From contig MLAK01000633.1 in the NCBI GenBank assembly GCA_001839685.1, positions 23,797 to 87,796 on the forward strand: a stretch of 64,000 bases of DNA, in the 5' to 3' direction. The notes under the pieces are model-generated. The model saw nothing but the letters and a program-made list of their open reading frames with translations. It was not told where the DNA came from and ran no database searches. A program made the translations under genes and the position numbers. The stretch's first letter is position 1. The number at the start of each line of letters is the position of its first letter. Positions 10,260-19,681 of the stretch are shown here, in pieces. Source of the stretch: Tritrichomonas foetus. Its lineage: Eukaryota; Parabasalia; Tritrichomonadida; Tritrichomonadidae.

Positions 10260-10796
10260 GGAATTGGGATAAAAATTTGTTAAATTTTAAATTTAGCCGC
10301 CAAATTTTATAGTCATCATATCTTGAAATTTATTTTTCTTTTAGGATTAATAATTATCTAAATGGTATAAATTGTTTTTATATAATATTAAAATATCTGA
10401 AATAAACCATAATATAACAAATTTTCTCATCATTCACATATTCATTTTATGAACATATGTGAATTACAATATTTACAAAGTATTGATATTTGGTACATTT
10501 TTCAAATTGTTTCAGAGCATCTCAAAACGTTTGAATTGATGATTGCATAAATGACTCATGCTAACAATACAAAGAATTTCCTGGCAAAAATATAAATTCG
10601 ATAGAAAAGATAATAAATGGAATATATAAAATAATTTACTAAAAACAAAATCAATAATATAAACAAAACGTCAAAAAGAATCACCAAATGAAAATCATCA
10701 AATGAAAATCATCAAAAGAAAAGCATCAAAAGAAAATCATCAAAAGAAAATCATCAAAAGAAAAGCAATCAAATGAAAATCATCAAAAGTTAAATT
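10260..10796. other. Intergenic, 537 bases
   Basis: Promoter side of the bromodomain gene and 3' side of the glycosyltransferase gene. Apart from a 14-base tandem repeat at its end (10685-10790) nothing is recognised. Confidence 0.5.
10685..10790. repeat. 14-base tandem repeat
   Basis: About seven copies of a 14-base unit close to ATGAAAATCATCAA / AAGAAAAGCATCAA, ending a few bases before the stop codon of the glycosyltransferase gene (minus strand). Copies differ at one to two bases and one carries an extra A. It lies in the 3' untranslated region of that gene. Confidence 0.85.
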
Positions 10797-11798
10797 TCAA
10801 TCATCCTTCCTGCAAAAGTGAGGGAACTCACCGCACATGTACCAATAAAGGTTTTCTGGATATTTGCTCATTGGAAATGGTTCGTAAGTAATTCTCAACA
10901 ATGACAGTTGATGAAAGAATACAATCTTTCGGAATTGTCCAAGAACGGGCTTACATTTCTTACACATAATTGTCGACATTTTCGGACAAGGCTTAAGTGA
11001 AGTGAAATTGAAAGACTTTTCCATCATTTCGAAGTCCTCCCGATGACAATATTGGCCAATAACATAGGGCGTTGACGACTCCCGAATATCGAGGCCCATG
11101 TATTTCATCGCAACTGCAAAATGAACGTCTTCGGCGGATTTCGTTTCATTGAACCACTTTTCAGAAATGCTCAAGAAATTTCTAACAGCGACCCTTGACA
11201 TAATCCAGCCTGTTCCTCCCTGCAAAAAAGCCATGCTCTGGCCTTGGCTCATACAATTTCCTAAAACAACGGACTGCTTGAAGGGATCATATTTGGTCTG
11301 GAAATCTCGAAGCATTTCGCCAATGTTGTCCGTGTAAATGTAAGCATTATCCGTCATGAGAATGTACCAGCCAGCTGTTGTGTTGTAATAGAAGTACTTT
11401 GCAGATAAAATTCGCTTCATAACCATCGGCTTTCGATTCCAGGCCCAGGTTTTGTCATTCGGGTCAATATTGTAATCGTTTGGATTATAAACAATTGTAG
11501 GAATTGATGGATCTTCATCCTGTGGCCCATCTGTGACGATATGCAATCCGCCGAAAAATTTGGTTTTTCTGAATTTGTTGGCCCATCGGTCGTTATTGAT
11601 TTTGATTAAATAATGCGCTTTTGGATAAGTCAAGACTCCAACATGAAGAATTCCGTCTAAATCTGAAGTCGAATATCGTGGCGGTGAAATTTTGGTCGGA
11701 TGAACAAATTGATATATCAAAAATATGACAGTAAAATAGATAACGCCAACATAAATGATTTGACGAAAATCGATTCTTCTCGCCTGTTTGGACAACAT
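10797..11798 (-). CDS. Fringe/C1GALT-like glycosyltransferase (GT31-type), type II membrane protein
   Basis: 333 residues. A short cytoplasmic tail with KQARR is followed by one membrane anchor (residues ~14-34, IIYVGVIYFTVIFLIYQFV), then a lumenal catalytic domain: the type II layout of Golgi transferases. GT31 landmarks: LHVGVLT near the start of the domain, WAWNRKPMVMKRIL, GWYILMTDNAYIY at the place of the metal-binding DDD motif, GGTGWIMSR (the Gly-rich fringe/C1GALT motif), and SAEDVHFAVAMKYMGLDI (the acidic D/E-D catalytic region). The usual Asp-Asp-Asp is here T-D-N, so metal binding may be altered or activity lost. Probable role: beta-linked sugar addition to surface or secretory glycoproteins. 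Donor and acceptor cannot be told. Confidence 0.78.
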   Translation of the reverse strand: MLSKQARRIDFRQIIYVGVIYFTVIFLIYQFVHPTKISPPRYSTSDLDGILHVGVLTYPKAHYLIKINNDRWANKFRKTKFFGGLHIVTDGPQDEDPSIPTIVYNPNDYNIDPNDKTWAWNRKPMVMKRILSAKYFYYNTTAGWYILMTDNAYIYTDNIGEMLRDFQTKYDPFKQSVVLGNCMSQGQSMAFLQGGTGWIMSRVAVRNFLSISEKWFNETKSAEDVHFAVAMKYMGLDIRESSTPYVIGQYCHREDFEMMEKSFNFTSLKPCPKMSTIMCKKCKPVLGQFRKIVFFHQLSLLRITYEPFPMSKYPENLYWYMCGEFPHFCRKDD

Positions 11799-11809
11799 TT
11801 ATGTATTTT

Positions 11810-11817
11810 AACTTTTT
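11810..11817 (-). promoter_or_regulatory. AACTTTTT motif before glycosyltransferase gene
   Basis: AAAAAGTT in the sense of the gene, ending about 12 bases before its ATG. This is one of the recurrent copies discussed in the findings. Function inferred only. Confidence 0.3.
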
Positions 11818-12022
11818 GTTAATATAAATGGATGATTACATTCAAAAAATTCTGTTTCTCCACATATTTTGCTTTGTTATTTGGTCGAATGAGGATATTG
11901 AATCGATTCAGTTACAATTTTATCAGGTGAAACTTTGTATCGGATATGGTCAAAAAAGCGGTATTCAATTTTGAAAGAATCTGTACGTTTATGAATTTTT
12001 GAATCCAAATTATTGAAACTTT

Positions 12023-12028
12023 TCATTC
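12023..12028 (+). promoter_or_regulatory. Initiator-like TCATTC before Timeless gene
   Basis: TCATTC with its A 11 bases before the ATG matches the trichomonad initiator consensus TCA-Py-(T/A), known from Trichomonas vaginalis to direct transcription start just upstream of the coding region. Confidence 0.4.
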
Positions 12029-12035
12029 GTGAGAA

Positions 12036-14480
12036 ATGAAGGCAAGCTCAGAACGAATTACATCACTTTGTACTTCTCTTGGTCGTCAAACAGCCGAAGG
12101 TTATATTCCAGCCGATGATTGCGAAATCAACCTCGATGAACTTGCATTTTCGATTTGGCGAGATGATGAAGCACAAAGAAACGTTTCTACACAAGCTTAT
12201 CAATTAGGCGTATTTAAAAGAGATTTAATTCCGATTTTATTACTTGATGGAAAGCTTTCGTACAACGCACTTAAAGCGCTTACTGCAATTACATATCCGC
12301 CGTCATCAAATGTTGAAGAATTAGAAAAACAAATGAATATTTTAGTTGATTACAAAATAGAATGTTCTTTTCATCCAGAAATTATTGCAAAAGTTTTAGA
12401 ATATTGTTCACCTATTATTGACAACCCTCGAGCAGAATCAACAGTTTTAAATAATGCAGAACTTGCTCTAACATTTATTCGTAATATTGCAGTTATTCCA
12501 TGTCAGCCTGATGTACATGAACGCATTTTTAACATTTTTAATGATTTCCTTCTTTTTGATGTTATCGATATGCTTAAAATTATCCGTTTTGGAGATAGAT
12601 CAGAAAAATTTGCACGAATTATAGCAGGAATTTTCTATGGATGCTTTGTTCCTTATCTCCCACTCAGAAGATTCGAAAAAACCGGTTCATCTTCAATTCT
12701 CTCGTCGTTTTTGGAAGATCAAAAAGCTCAACAAGTTCGATCATCATCAAGACATGGCCATTGGGGTGGATCAGTCACAATCAAAGGAAAAGGAAAAGGT
12801 TATACTGTTCCATTATCTGTTGCCCTTAACAATAAATCTCCACTCCCAGCAGGCAAGCATTTAACTACACGCAGTAGACCTGTTGAAAAAGTGCAAGCAA
12901 CTCCAAACTTTTCGAAAATTGCTGAACAAGCTGCTGCAAAAATGATTTCATCTCAAGTTTTCCCATTAGTTTTTGAATTAGCTTTTCCTCGAACATTTAG
13001 TGCTTATGAAAAATCGTATTCAGTTCGTGAGCAACTTCATTTAGTTGATATGACTAAATTCTTTTATGATTTCACACTCAAATATGGTCCAGAAATCAAA
13101 GTAAATCCACTAGCACATTCTAAAATTCTTGATTATTTCCAATCCATGTTTATGTTTTGGATGGAGGCACCAACATTATCAATTGAAGGTGTTAACTCAC
13201 TTCAAGCTATGCATTCTCTTTGCAAGTTATTGTCATCATTGTGTGCTTTCTTAATTTATGTAATACAAAGTGATAATAGTAAGCTCACTGATAAGCAAGT
13301 TGCTTGTCAAGCAGTTTCAAAGCATGCTGCTGAAATTGAAAACTTCTTGGTTACTTTATTATGTCAAAAGAATTTAACAAAGAAGCCTATTTCTATGTTG
13401 AAAGATAACATTATTGCTCTTGAACAACTTTATAAGGTTTATCAAGTGGCTGAACAAAATAAACTTGTTCGATATAAACTTTCAAGAAGAGATGAAGATG
13501 CTGATCCTGATGATCCTGATGGTGACAGAATTGAAGAAAACATAAGCGCATTTAATTCAGATCAAATTGTTGGTAAACTTGCCAGGAGAATTGGTGTTTT
13601 GAAACCATTCTTTATAGTATTATCAAATTATGATTCCTTAGACGATGAAATAGTTGAAGCAATGACTAAAATGTTGAAAAGATTCTCAATGAAGCCAATG
13701 GGACTTGCTCATCTTTTCTCACTTCCATACTTTTATGTGATATTTAAGTTATGGGAAGATAAGAAGCTTGAACGATCCAAATCAGAATACTTCAAAGAAC
13801 TTGATCTTGTCCTCCAAGATATTATCCGAAAATTCTTCTTTTCAGCTTTAAATGACAAAACAATGTTTATTCAACTAATCACAGGTCTTGATCAAAACGA
13901 TCTATATGATGCTGAAATGGCCAGAAGAAGGAAAGAATCCCAAATCAATAGTCAACTTGGTTTATCTCAAGAAGTTGTTGATATTCTTAATGAACCTTCT
14001 CAGAATGTTGATGGTGAATTGGTGAATGTTGAACAACAATTTCGGATTATCATTCCAGATTCATTTGATGATGTTCCATTGCCATCAAAACAACAAGTGT
14101 TACCCAAACAACCATCAAATATTAATACTCCTACACTCACAGAAAAAATGCCAACAAACACTTCTGAAAATCGAACGTCAAATGACAGAATTGTTGAATC
14201 TGATTCTGACTCTGAGGAAAATATGTCGTTAGAAGATTTGAGGAAGGCATTTCTCGCCAAAAATAATAAAAATGCTTCAGAAAATGCCACTAATATTACG
14301 AATAATAACAAAGTTGGTTCAACAGAAAGTGATATTGATGATGATGAAAATGTTGATAAGATTTCAATTGGTGATTCGATGAATAATGAAGGAAGTCAAA
14401 ATACTAAACCCAATACCATTAACAAGGTTGGAAAAGTTGAGGAGTCTGACGATGATGATGATTTAGAAGATGATGAGTAA
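12036..14480 (+). CDS. Timeless/Tof1/Swi1 replication fork protection protein
   Basis: 814 residues. The N-terminal ~280 residues follow the TIMELESS domain: LCTSLGRQTAEGYIPADDCEINLDELAFSIWRDDEAQ (split here at its conserved Asp-Cys and RDD positions), LGVFKRDLIPILL, then the diagnostic RHGHWGGSVTIKGKGKG, equivalent to the SRHSRFGGT segment of the family. The middle (~280-640) is helical, HEAT-like. The C-terminus is acidic and Ser/Asp-rich (ESDSDSEEN, EESDDDDDLEDDE). Timeless/Tof1 with Tipin/Csm3 travels with the replisome, pauses forks and supports cohesion. The cohesin subunit Scc3 is encoded 15 kb away but there is no operon link. The ATG at 12036 is preceded by an initiator-like site, supporting this start. 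Confidence 0.9.
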   Translation: MKASSERITSLCTSLGRQTAEGYIPADDCEINLDELAFSIWRDDEAQRNVSTQAYQLGVFKRDLIPILLLDGKLSYNALKALTAITYPPSSNVEELEKQMNILVDYKIECSFHPEIIAKVLEYCSPIIDNPRAESTVLNNAELALTFIRNIAVIPCQPDVHERIFNIFNDFLLFDVIDMLKIIRFGDRSEKFARIIAGIFYGCFVPYLPLRRFEKTGSSSILSSFLEDQKAQQVRSSSRHGHWGGSVTIKGKGKGYTVPLSVALNNKSPLPAGKHLTTRSRPVEKVQATPNFSKIAEQAAAKMISSQVFPLVFELAFPRTFSAYEKSYSVREQLHLVDMTKFFYDFTLKYGPEIKVNPLAHSKILDYFQSMFMFWMEAPTLSIEGVNSLQAMHSLCKLLSSLCAFLIYVIQSDNSKLTDKQVACQAVSKHAAEIENFLVTLLCQKNLTKKPISMLKDNIIALEQLYKVYQVAEQNKLVRYKLSRRDEDADPDDPDGDRIEENISAFNSDQIVGKLARRIGVLKPFFIVLSNYDSLDDEIVEAMTKMLKRFSMKPMGLAHLFSLPYFYVIFKLWEDKKLERSKSEYFKELDLVLQDIIRKFFFSALNDKTMFIQLITGLDQNDLYDAEMARRRKESQINSQLGLSQEVVDILNEPSQNVDGELVNVEQQFRIIIPDSFDDVPLPSKQQVLPKQPSNINTPTLTEKMPTNTSENRTSNDRIVESDSDSEENMSLEDLRKAFLAKNNKNASENATNITNNNKVGSTESDIDDDENVDKISIGDSMNNEGSQNTKPNTINKVGKVEESDDDDDLEDDE

Positions 14481-14765
14481 TTATAAGTAAAACTAAATAT
14501 ATAGATGGAATTTGAATACTGATTGATTTTATTTATCTATAAATTCTTCCTAAAATGATCTTTGGTCCTTTTTTACAGAAAATGATTTTAAGAGATTCAA
14601 TTCAATCTTGATTGCAGAACATTGTATTTTCTGAAGGACGAATGATCGAAAATACATTCAATGTCAGATTTTTCAAATGTATTCGCAATATTTTCTTTCA
14701 TCACTTTTAAATATTTTTCAGGTGGCATTGAAATTTTAATTTTTAAATTGATTTTAATCGTTATT

Positions 14766-14771
14766 TCACTT
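14766..14771 (+). promoter_or_regulatory. Initiator-like TCACTT before RABL6-like gene
   Basis: TCACTT with its A 8 bases before the ATG at 14776 fits the TCA-Py-(T/A) initiator of trichomonads. Confidence 0.4.
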
Positions 14772-14775
14772 TTTC

Positions 14776-15891
14776 ATGGGTTCGGTGGAATCATCGAACT
14801 CGAATTCCTCCGATAAAACCGCGCCAACTCCACCAATCGCAGGCCAGATCTTAATTTCAGTTCATGGCTCTCCGCAAACCGGAAAAACGACTTTAATTAA
14901 ACACATGATCAAAATTCCATTCAGCCCGTTTTATCAGCCAACTAAACAGATGGAGTCAACTCAAGTCATTTGGCAGTCTATTTATAAACCAGAAATCACC
15001 ATTCGAGTAGTTGTTTGGGATGTTGTCGAATCCGCATATTCGCCGTCCGCTCCAGACGCCCGCACAGTTGATACAGTGAGTCGCGCAGATGGTATTATAG
15101 TTTTATATGATCCTGATGATGCAGAAAGCGCTAATTATGCTATTTCTGTTTTATATAAAATTCCAGATGACATGCCTGTCTTAATTCTTGCTAATTTTCT
15201 GGACTTGCGTGGAAACAGACAAAAAGTGCATTCATCATTTAGAAATGTTCCTTTTTCGCATATTCAGACGAGTCTCAAAACCGGGATCGGACTTGATGTA
15301 ATCGCCATGTGGTTGGACAAAGCAATGCTGTACAATAGGAAGAAATCGTTAATTGCGCAATTAAGAAGCATTCGTGAAGAAGGTGATGAAATTGTTCAAT
15401 ACTTAAAATTAAAGACCGAAAGTAATGAATCACGACTGAATAACCCGCCTCCAAAAAGAATTTATGTAAATGAAGCATACAAAAAAACTATGATGAAGAA
15501 AAACCGGAATTCTAATAAAAATGGAGAAAAGAAACTAGAAATGATCAGCCCTGCCCTTGCTGACCTCCTGCGTGAGGCCCCACAAAACAAGGTTAATGAT
15601 GAAAACCAAAAAACCGATAATCATCAAAATGCCGAAAATGAACTTTCAAATCATGAAGTAAATTCTAATCTTGAAGAAAACTCAAATCATGAAGAAAATG
15701 ATGTTCACAATAATGAAGAAAATGATGTTCAAAATCATGAAGAAAATGATATTCACAATAATGAAGAAAATGATATTCGCAATAATGAAGAAAATGATAT
15801 TCGCAATAATGAAGAAAATGATATTCACAATAATGAAGAAAATGATATTCGCAATCATGAAGATAATGATCTCATATTGAATGACACTTAA
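14776..15891 (+). CDS. RABL6-like GTPase with N-myristoylation motif and repetitive Asn/Glu tail
   Basis: 371 residues. The protein begins MGSVESS, a good N-myristoylation signal (Gly2, Ser6), so membrane attachment is likely. A P-loop GSPQTGKT is at 31-38, a switch II-like VVWDVVE at 79-85, and ILANFLDLRG (near 140) stands where Ras proteins have NKxD; the Asn-x-x-Asp form with a non-Lys second residue is like that of RABL6/Parf. The GTPase-like domain ends around residue 220. The rest is disordered and finishes in about six copies of an 8-residue repeat, N-D-I-H/R-N-N-E-E. The stop is only 9 bases before the ATG of the PARG-like gene, and both frames are the same. GTP binding without a canonical NKxD is uncertain. 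Confidence 0.65.
   Translation: MGSVESSNSNSSDKTAPTPPIAGQILISVHGSPQTGKTTLIKHMIKIPFSPFYQPTKQMESTQVIWQSIYKPEITIRVVVWDVVESAYSPSAPDARTVDTVSRADGIIVLYDPDDAESANYAISVLYKIPDDMPVLILANFLDLRGNRQKVHSSFRNVPFSHIQTSLKTGIGLDVIAMWLDKAMLYNRKKSLIAQLRSIREEGDEIVQYLKLKTESNESRLNNPPPKRIYVNEAYKKTMMKKNRNSNKNGEKKLEMISPALADLLREAPQNKVNDENQKTDNHQNAENELSNHEVNSNLEENSNHEENDVHNNEENDVQNHEENDIHNNEENDIRNNEENDIRNNEENDIHNNEENDIRNHEDNDLILNDT
15690..15870 (+). repeat. 24-base coding repeat (NDIHNNEE)
   Basis: Tandem copies of a 24-base unit inside the RABL6-like gene. Copies differ mainly at His/Arg (CAC/CGC) and Asn/His codons, so the reading frame is kept. Confidence 0.9.
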
Positions 15892-15900
15892 CTTTTACAA

Positions 15901-17464
15901 ATGCAAGCTGAAGCTCCTTTCGAAAATAACATGAACAAACCACCGAAAGAAGAATATTGGATGAACCAAGAAAACGATATTCCCCAACAAAACGCGAATG
16001 ACCAAATCGAGAATGATGATTATCAGCCAAATGACCAAATAGAAAACAGTATTGATCAGAATGGCATTGCTGTACAACTTGATCAAAATTCAGAAGAATT
16101 TAAAGAAGTCCAAAAAGAAAAATCACATATCGACGATATTGCAAATCACCCTGAAAATTCGCAAGAAGGCGAGTCCAACCAGAATAACCAGCAACAATCA
16201 CAAAATGAACAGCCACCAGCTCAACCATCTGCTCCAAATCACAAATCTAATAATAAGAAAAATAATTATAATGATACTAATAATAACAATAATAATTATA
16301 TTAATACTAATAATTATGATATTAATACTAATGATTATGATATTAATAATAATAATTATTGATATTAATAATAATAATTATGATATTAATACTAATAATT
16401 ATGATATTAATACTAATAATTATGATATTAGTACTAATAATTATATTAATACTAATGATCATGATATTAATACTAATAATTATGATATTAATACTAATAA
16501 TTATGATATTAATACCAATAATGAATTTAACATTTATTATGCAAACACAGAATCTTATGGAAATCACCATCAATTTTATGATCCAGTCCAACAGTATCAA
16601 GCAGAAATGAGACATAACATTCTATATGGATTTTCTAAACCATATCGGTTAAGTGATCAAGACAAATTTCGGCAAAAAATTGCCCAACATAATCACGAAA
16701 TTGTTAAAACTGGAAAATATCAGCTGGGAAATATGTGGATATATGTTCAACCAATTTTAAGAACAAGCATGAATAAAACCAAAACATATCATTTCGCATT
16801 TCCATTCAATCTTCCTCCACTTGAACAAAAATATCAGAATGTAAATCCAATAATTCATATTGTTCCTTTGTCAACTTTTGAAGCAGTGAATGAGTTATAT
16901 AATAAATATCCTGATAAGGAAATTTGCTTCTTAAACTTTGCAAATGCGATCAAGCCAGGTGGTGGTTATTTAAATGGGAGAACTGCTCAAGAAGAGCAAC
17001 TTTGTCGTCAATCTCTCTTATATCCTACACTCACAAAAAATTTAGAAATGTATCAATTTAATATTGAACAAAATTTGCATGAATGTGGAAGTAATTATAT
17101 GATTTACTCACCACTTGTTCTATTCTTTAGAGATGATGAATTTAACCTTATTCCAGAACCATTCGCTGTAAATGTGATTACATCACCAGCAGTTGACAAT
17201 AGAAATCGTCTTGAAAATGCTCACAGTTTGATGAGAGACAGAATTATTCGAATTCTTGAACTGGCCGCTTATCATGAAAATAGAGTTCTTGTTTTAGGTG
17301 CCTTTGGTTGTGGTGTCTTTAAGAATGATCCTTATGTCGTTGCCAAACTGTTTAAAGAAGCAATCAATATGGGACAATTTAGAGGTCGTTTTGATTGTAT
17401 TTATTTTGCAATTTATCGAAGCGATCGTAATGTATCGAATTTTCGACAAGTTTTTTATCGATGA
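15901..17464 (+). CDS. Microbial-type PARG-like poly(ADP-ribose) glycohydrolase, frame shifted within Asn-rich repeat
   Basis: Two frames together make one protein of about 520 residues. The first runs 15901-16362 (from ATG, 153 codons, Asn/Gln-rich); the second continues to 17464. They join in the repeat near 16359: one copy reads AATTATTGATATT where others read AATTATGATATT, so a single extra T causes the stop at 16360-16362. The C-terminal domain (last ~300 residues) has the microbial PARG signature GGG-x7-QEE in FANAIKPGGGYLNGRTAQEE, with Cys-Arg-x-Ser-x-Leu-Tyr after it, and the macro-like LGAFGCGVFKNDP near the end. PARG removes poly(ADP-ribose) from proteins. The catalytic residues look intact, so an assembly or sequencing error, or a recent slippage, is more likely than an old pseudogene. 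Confidence 0.75.
16261..16515 (+). repeat. 21-base Asn/Tyr/Asp/Ile repeat inside PARG-like gene
   Basis: Repeats of AATTATGATATTAATACTAAT, coding for N-Y-D-I-N-T-N, with shorter variants. The extra T that breaks the frame lies here, at about 16359. Confidence 0.88.
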
Positions 17465-17816
17465 GCATTAAATTTTCTTGAGACAGTGTGTATTTAATAT
17501 TACTAAATATACTTGCTCGACAATTTTACTTATTTTTATGTCTTTATCTTTGGTTATTCGCCATTATTTTTATAAATTGAATACTTAATGTTTAAAATAG
17601 TTTTCTGAACAATAAAGAAAAGGCTGTTTCCTAATCAACACTGAATAGAAGTATTGTTATTTTAAATTAACACCTCTTCTTCAAGAAACACTTCGTGAAT
17701 AAACACTTTGAGTCATGAATCATTAAAGAGAGATAATAATTATATTGGAAAGTTTATCTATAAAATATATAATAAATCAATGGTATTTCATATCAAAAAC
17801 AACAATGATGAACAAC
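17465..17816. other. Intergenic, 352 bases between convergent genes
   Basis: 3' regions of the PARG-like and ubiquitin-like genes. No other feature was seen. Confidence 0.5.
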
Positions 17817-19235
17817 TTACATATTCATACTTCCAAGAATACGTGTGTGATAGTATTCTGGCGCAAATGGTGGTAGATTTTCGTTTTCTTGAATTTCAGT
17901 GATCATCAACCTATCCCTGTCCATTTGCTGGATCTCCTCTAGCGTGAAGTTGTGTCCCGGGAAGAGTCTTTCAGACGGCAGCTGCTCAAGTTGATTGTGT
18001 GCTTCAGCAATTTGTTCATTTGTGATTTCAGCTGGTGTAAATGCGCTAGAAATTGCATTTATGTCACGTTGATTATAATCATGAACATTTTGATCAAATG
18101 TAAGGTCGAAACTATTATTATTAGAATTATTATTGTTGTTTTGTCCTAGATTTTGGATTAAATCATTGTTGATATTTTGACCAAGTCTTTCGCCAAGTCT
18201 TTGGAAGTTTTGGACTATACTTGGATCAATTCCACTCATTAAATTATCTATATTATTGTTATTGTTATTATTATTGTTTCTTCGGGAAATATTTCTGTGT
18301 ATGTCTTGACGAATATTTTGCATATTTAGAATATTTTGATATGCGTTTTGAGTACTTTGTGAAATGTTTGTGATTTCGACTTGGTTTTGATCATTTGAAT
18401 TTTGATTGCTATATTGACCTTCATTTTGACCTTGATTCATCCTGGTTAAAAGCTGACTAAAAATCTCGCTTGGAGGAAGCTGCATTTGTGGCATTTCATT
18501 TCCTGGTGATGGACTAATATCGGGGAAATGGAAAACAGTATGTGGAACAAGGTTTGAGCCAGGCGATGCGCCTAGCAGCTCGCCAAGACTACTCGAAACA
18601 TTTGTGATTATGAGATCATGCGTGAGAACCGTTGGCGGTTGTAATTCACCTATTCTGTTGAATGATGCACCAAATTGACCATTATTGTCAATTATTTCGT
18701 ATTGTTTTAATGATGTTGAATTTGTCTTCATGGCCTGAATTACTTCCGCCAATTTTCCATTTACGAGACGGCAGCCGTGCTTGAAAACCTTTAGGTCGTC
18801 TTGGTAGATGGTCATGGCGATTCTCTGGAGGGTTGATGCGACGGTCGATTGAATTTCTGCAATTTTGCTACGCATGCTGTTAATCTGGCGGTCAAAGTCT
18901 CGAGTTTCAGGACGGTAATGAATAATTGTTGGATCGAGCGATTGAACATTAACGTTTATGGAGATAGGTAAAAATTGTGGCTTTTCTCGCTGCGAGGGGA
19001 CGGCATAGATAATATCGTTGTCTGAGATGTTGTAATCGAAAAGAGAAAGTGAATTGACAAGTGAGATTCCTTGAAAAAGAAGCCTCATTTTGGTAATATC
19101 AAAATTATTTTTCTTGCTGATTAATTCTTTCATCGTTATTATTGTAGTATATTGAGAAACAGTGAATTTCTCAAAGTAAGTAAAACCGAGAGATTGAACC
19201 CTCACACAAATTTTCTTGTCTTCGCTTTCTTCCAT
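17817..19235 (-). CDS. Ubiquitin-like domain protein with Asn/Gln-rich tail
   Basis: 472 residues. An N-terminal ubiquitin-like fold spans about residues 8-80: VRVQSLGFTYFEKFTV, then TIITMKELISKK, LLFQGISLVNSLSLFDYNISDNDIIYAV, i.e. the beta-grasp with the RLIFQGK-L-x-D-x-x-x-x-Y-x-I-x-D pattern. No C-terminal Gly-Gly follows, so it is a built-in domain, not a modifier. Residues ~95-205 form a helical region, then a Pro-rich part, then Asn/Gln-rich low-complexity stretches (~270-390). The plan (Ubl at the start, long middle) is like ubiquilin or BAG6 shuttle and chaperone factors for the proteasome, but no STI1, UBA or BAG domain could be recognised, so the exact family is open. Confidence 0.7.
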   Translation of the reverse strand: MEESEDKKICVRVQSLGFTYFEKFTVSQYTTIITMKELISKKNNFDITKMRLLFQGISLVNSLSLFDYNISDNDIIYAVPSQREKPQFLPISINVNVQSLDPTIIHYRPETRDFDRQINSMRSKIAEIQSTVASTLQRIAMTIYQDDLKVFKHGCRLVNGKLAEVIQAMKTNSTSLKQYEIIDNNGQFGASFNRIGELQPPTVLTHDLIITNVSSSLGELLGASPGSNLVPHTVFHFPDISPSPGNEMPQMQLPPSEIFSQLLTRMNQGQNEGQYSNQNSNDQNQVEITNISQSTQNAYQNILNMQNIRQDIHRNISRRNNNNNNNNNIDNLMSGIDPSIVQNFQRLGERLGQNINNDLIQNLGQNNNNNSNNNSFDLTFDQNVHDYNQRDINAISSAFTPAEITNEQIAEAHNQLEQLPSERLFPGHNFTLEEIQQMDRDRLMITEIQENENLPPFAPEYYHTRILGSMNM

Positions 19236-19681
19236 TAGTGATTTTCATATAACATTTCAGTGTGACCAATTTCCATTTTTGACATCTTTTTCATGTCATA
19301 AGTCGCATTCAATTCCAACTTGATTTAATCCTTTGAAAAGGGGTCTTTTTGATCTCGAAATACAAGTGAATAATCGTCCTAATATCTTAGGATAAGAAAT
19401 ATAATTAATTGTATTTTCTGGTTTTTACTCTGGTAATAATACTAATAATTTATAAAATATAAATTAAAAATCTTAATTCTTTATTATAAGTAGATATTAT
19501 GATTTTAGATGGTTAGGATTACCAAAATAAAACCGTATAAATAATTACCTTAACCGTCCAAAAATTCACCAAAATTTTGCATTTAAATTGTTTACGAAAT
19601 AAATCGAAAACTTTTTCTATGAAAATTTTATATAAAAATGATTGAAATTAAATTTTATTTGTGAAATCATCAGAAAATACG
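19236..19681. other. Divergent intergenic region, 446 bases
   Basis: Between the ubiquitin-like and coiled-coil genes. A+T-rich; contains one AACTTTTT (19609-19616) 66 bases before the ATG at 19682. Nothing else recognised. Confidence 0.45.

Noticed and set aside
15690..16530. CRISPR-like array
   Set aside because: The repeats are coding, contiguous, without unique spacers, and keep frame.
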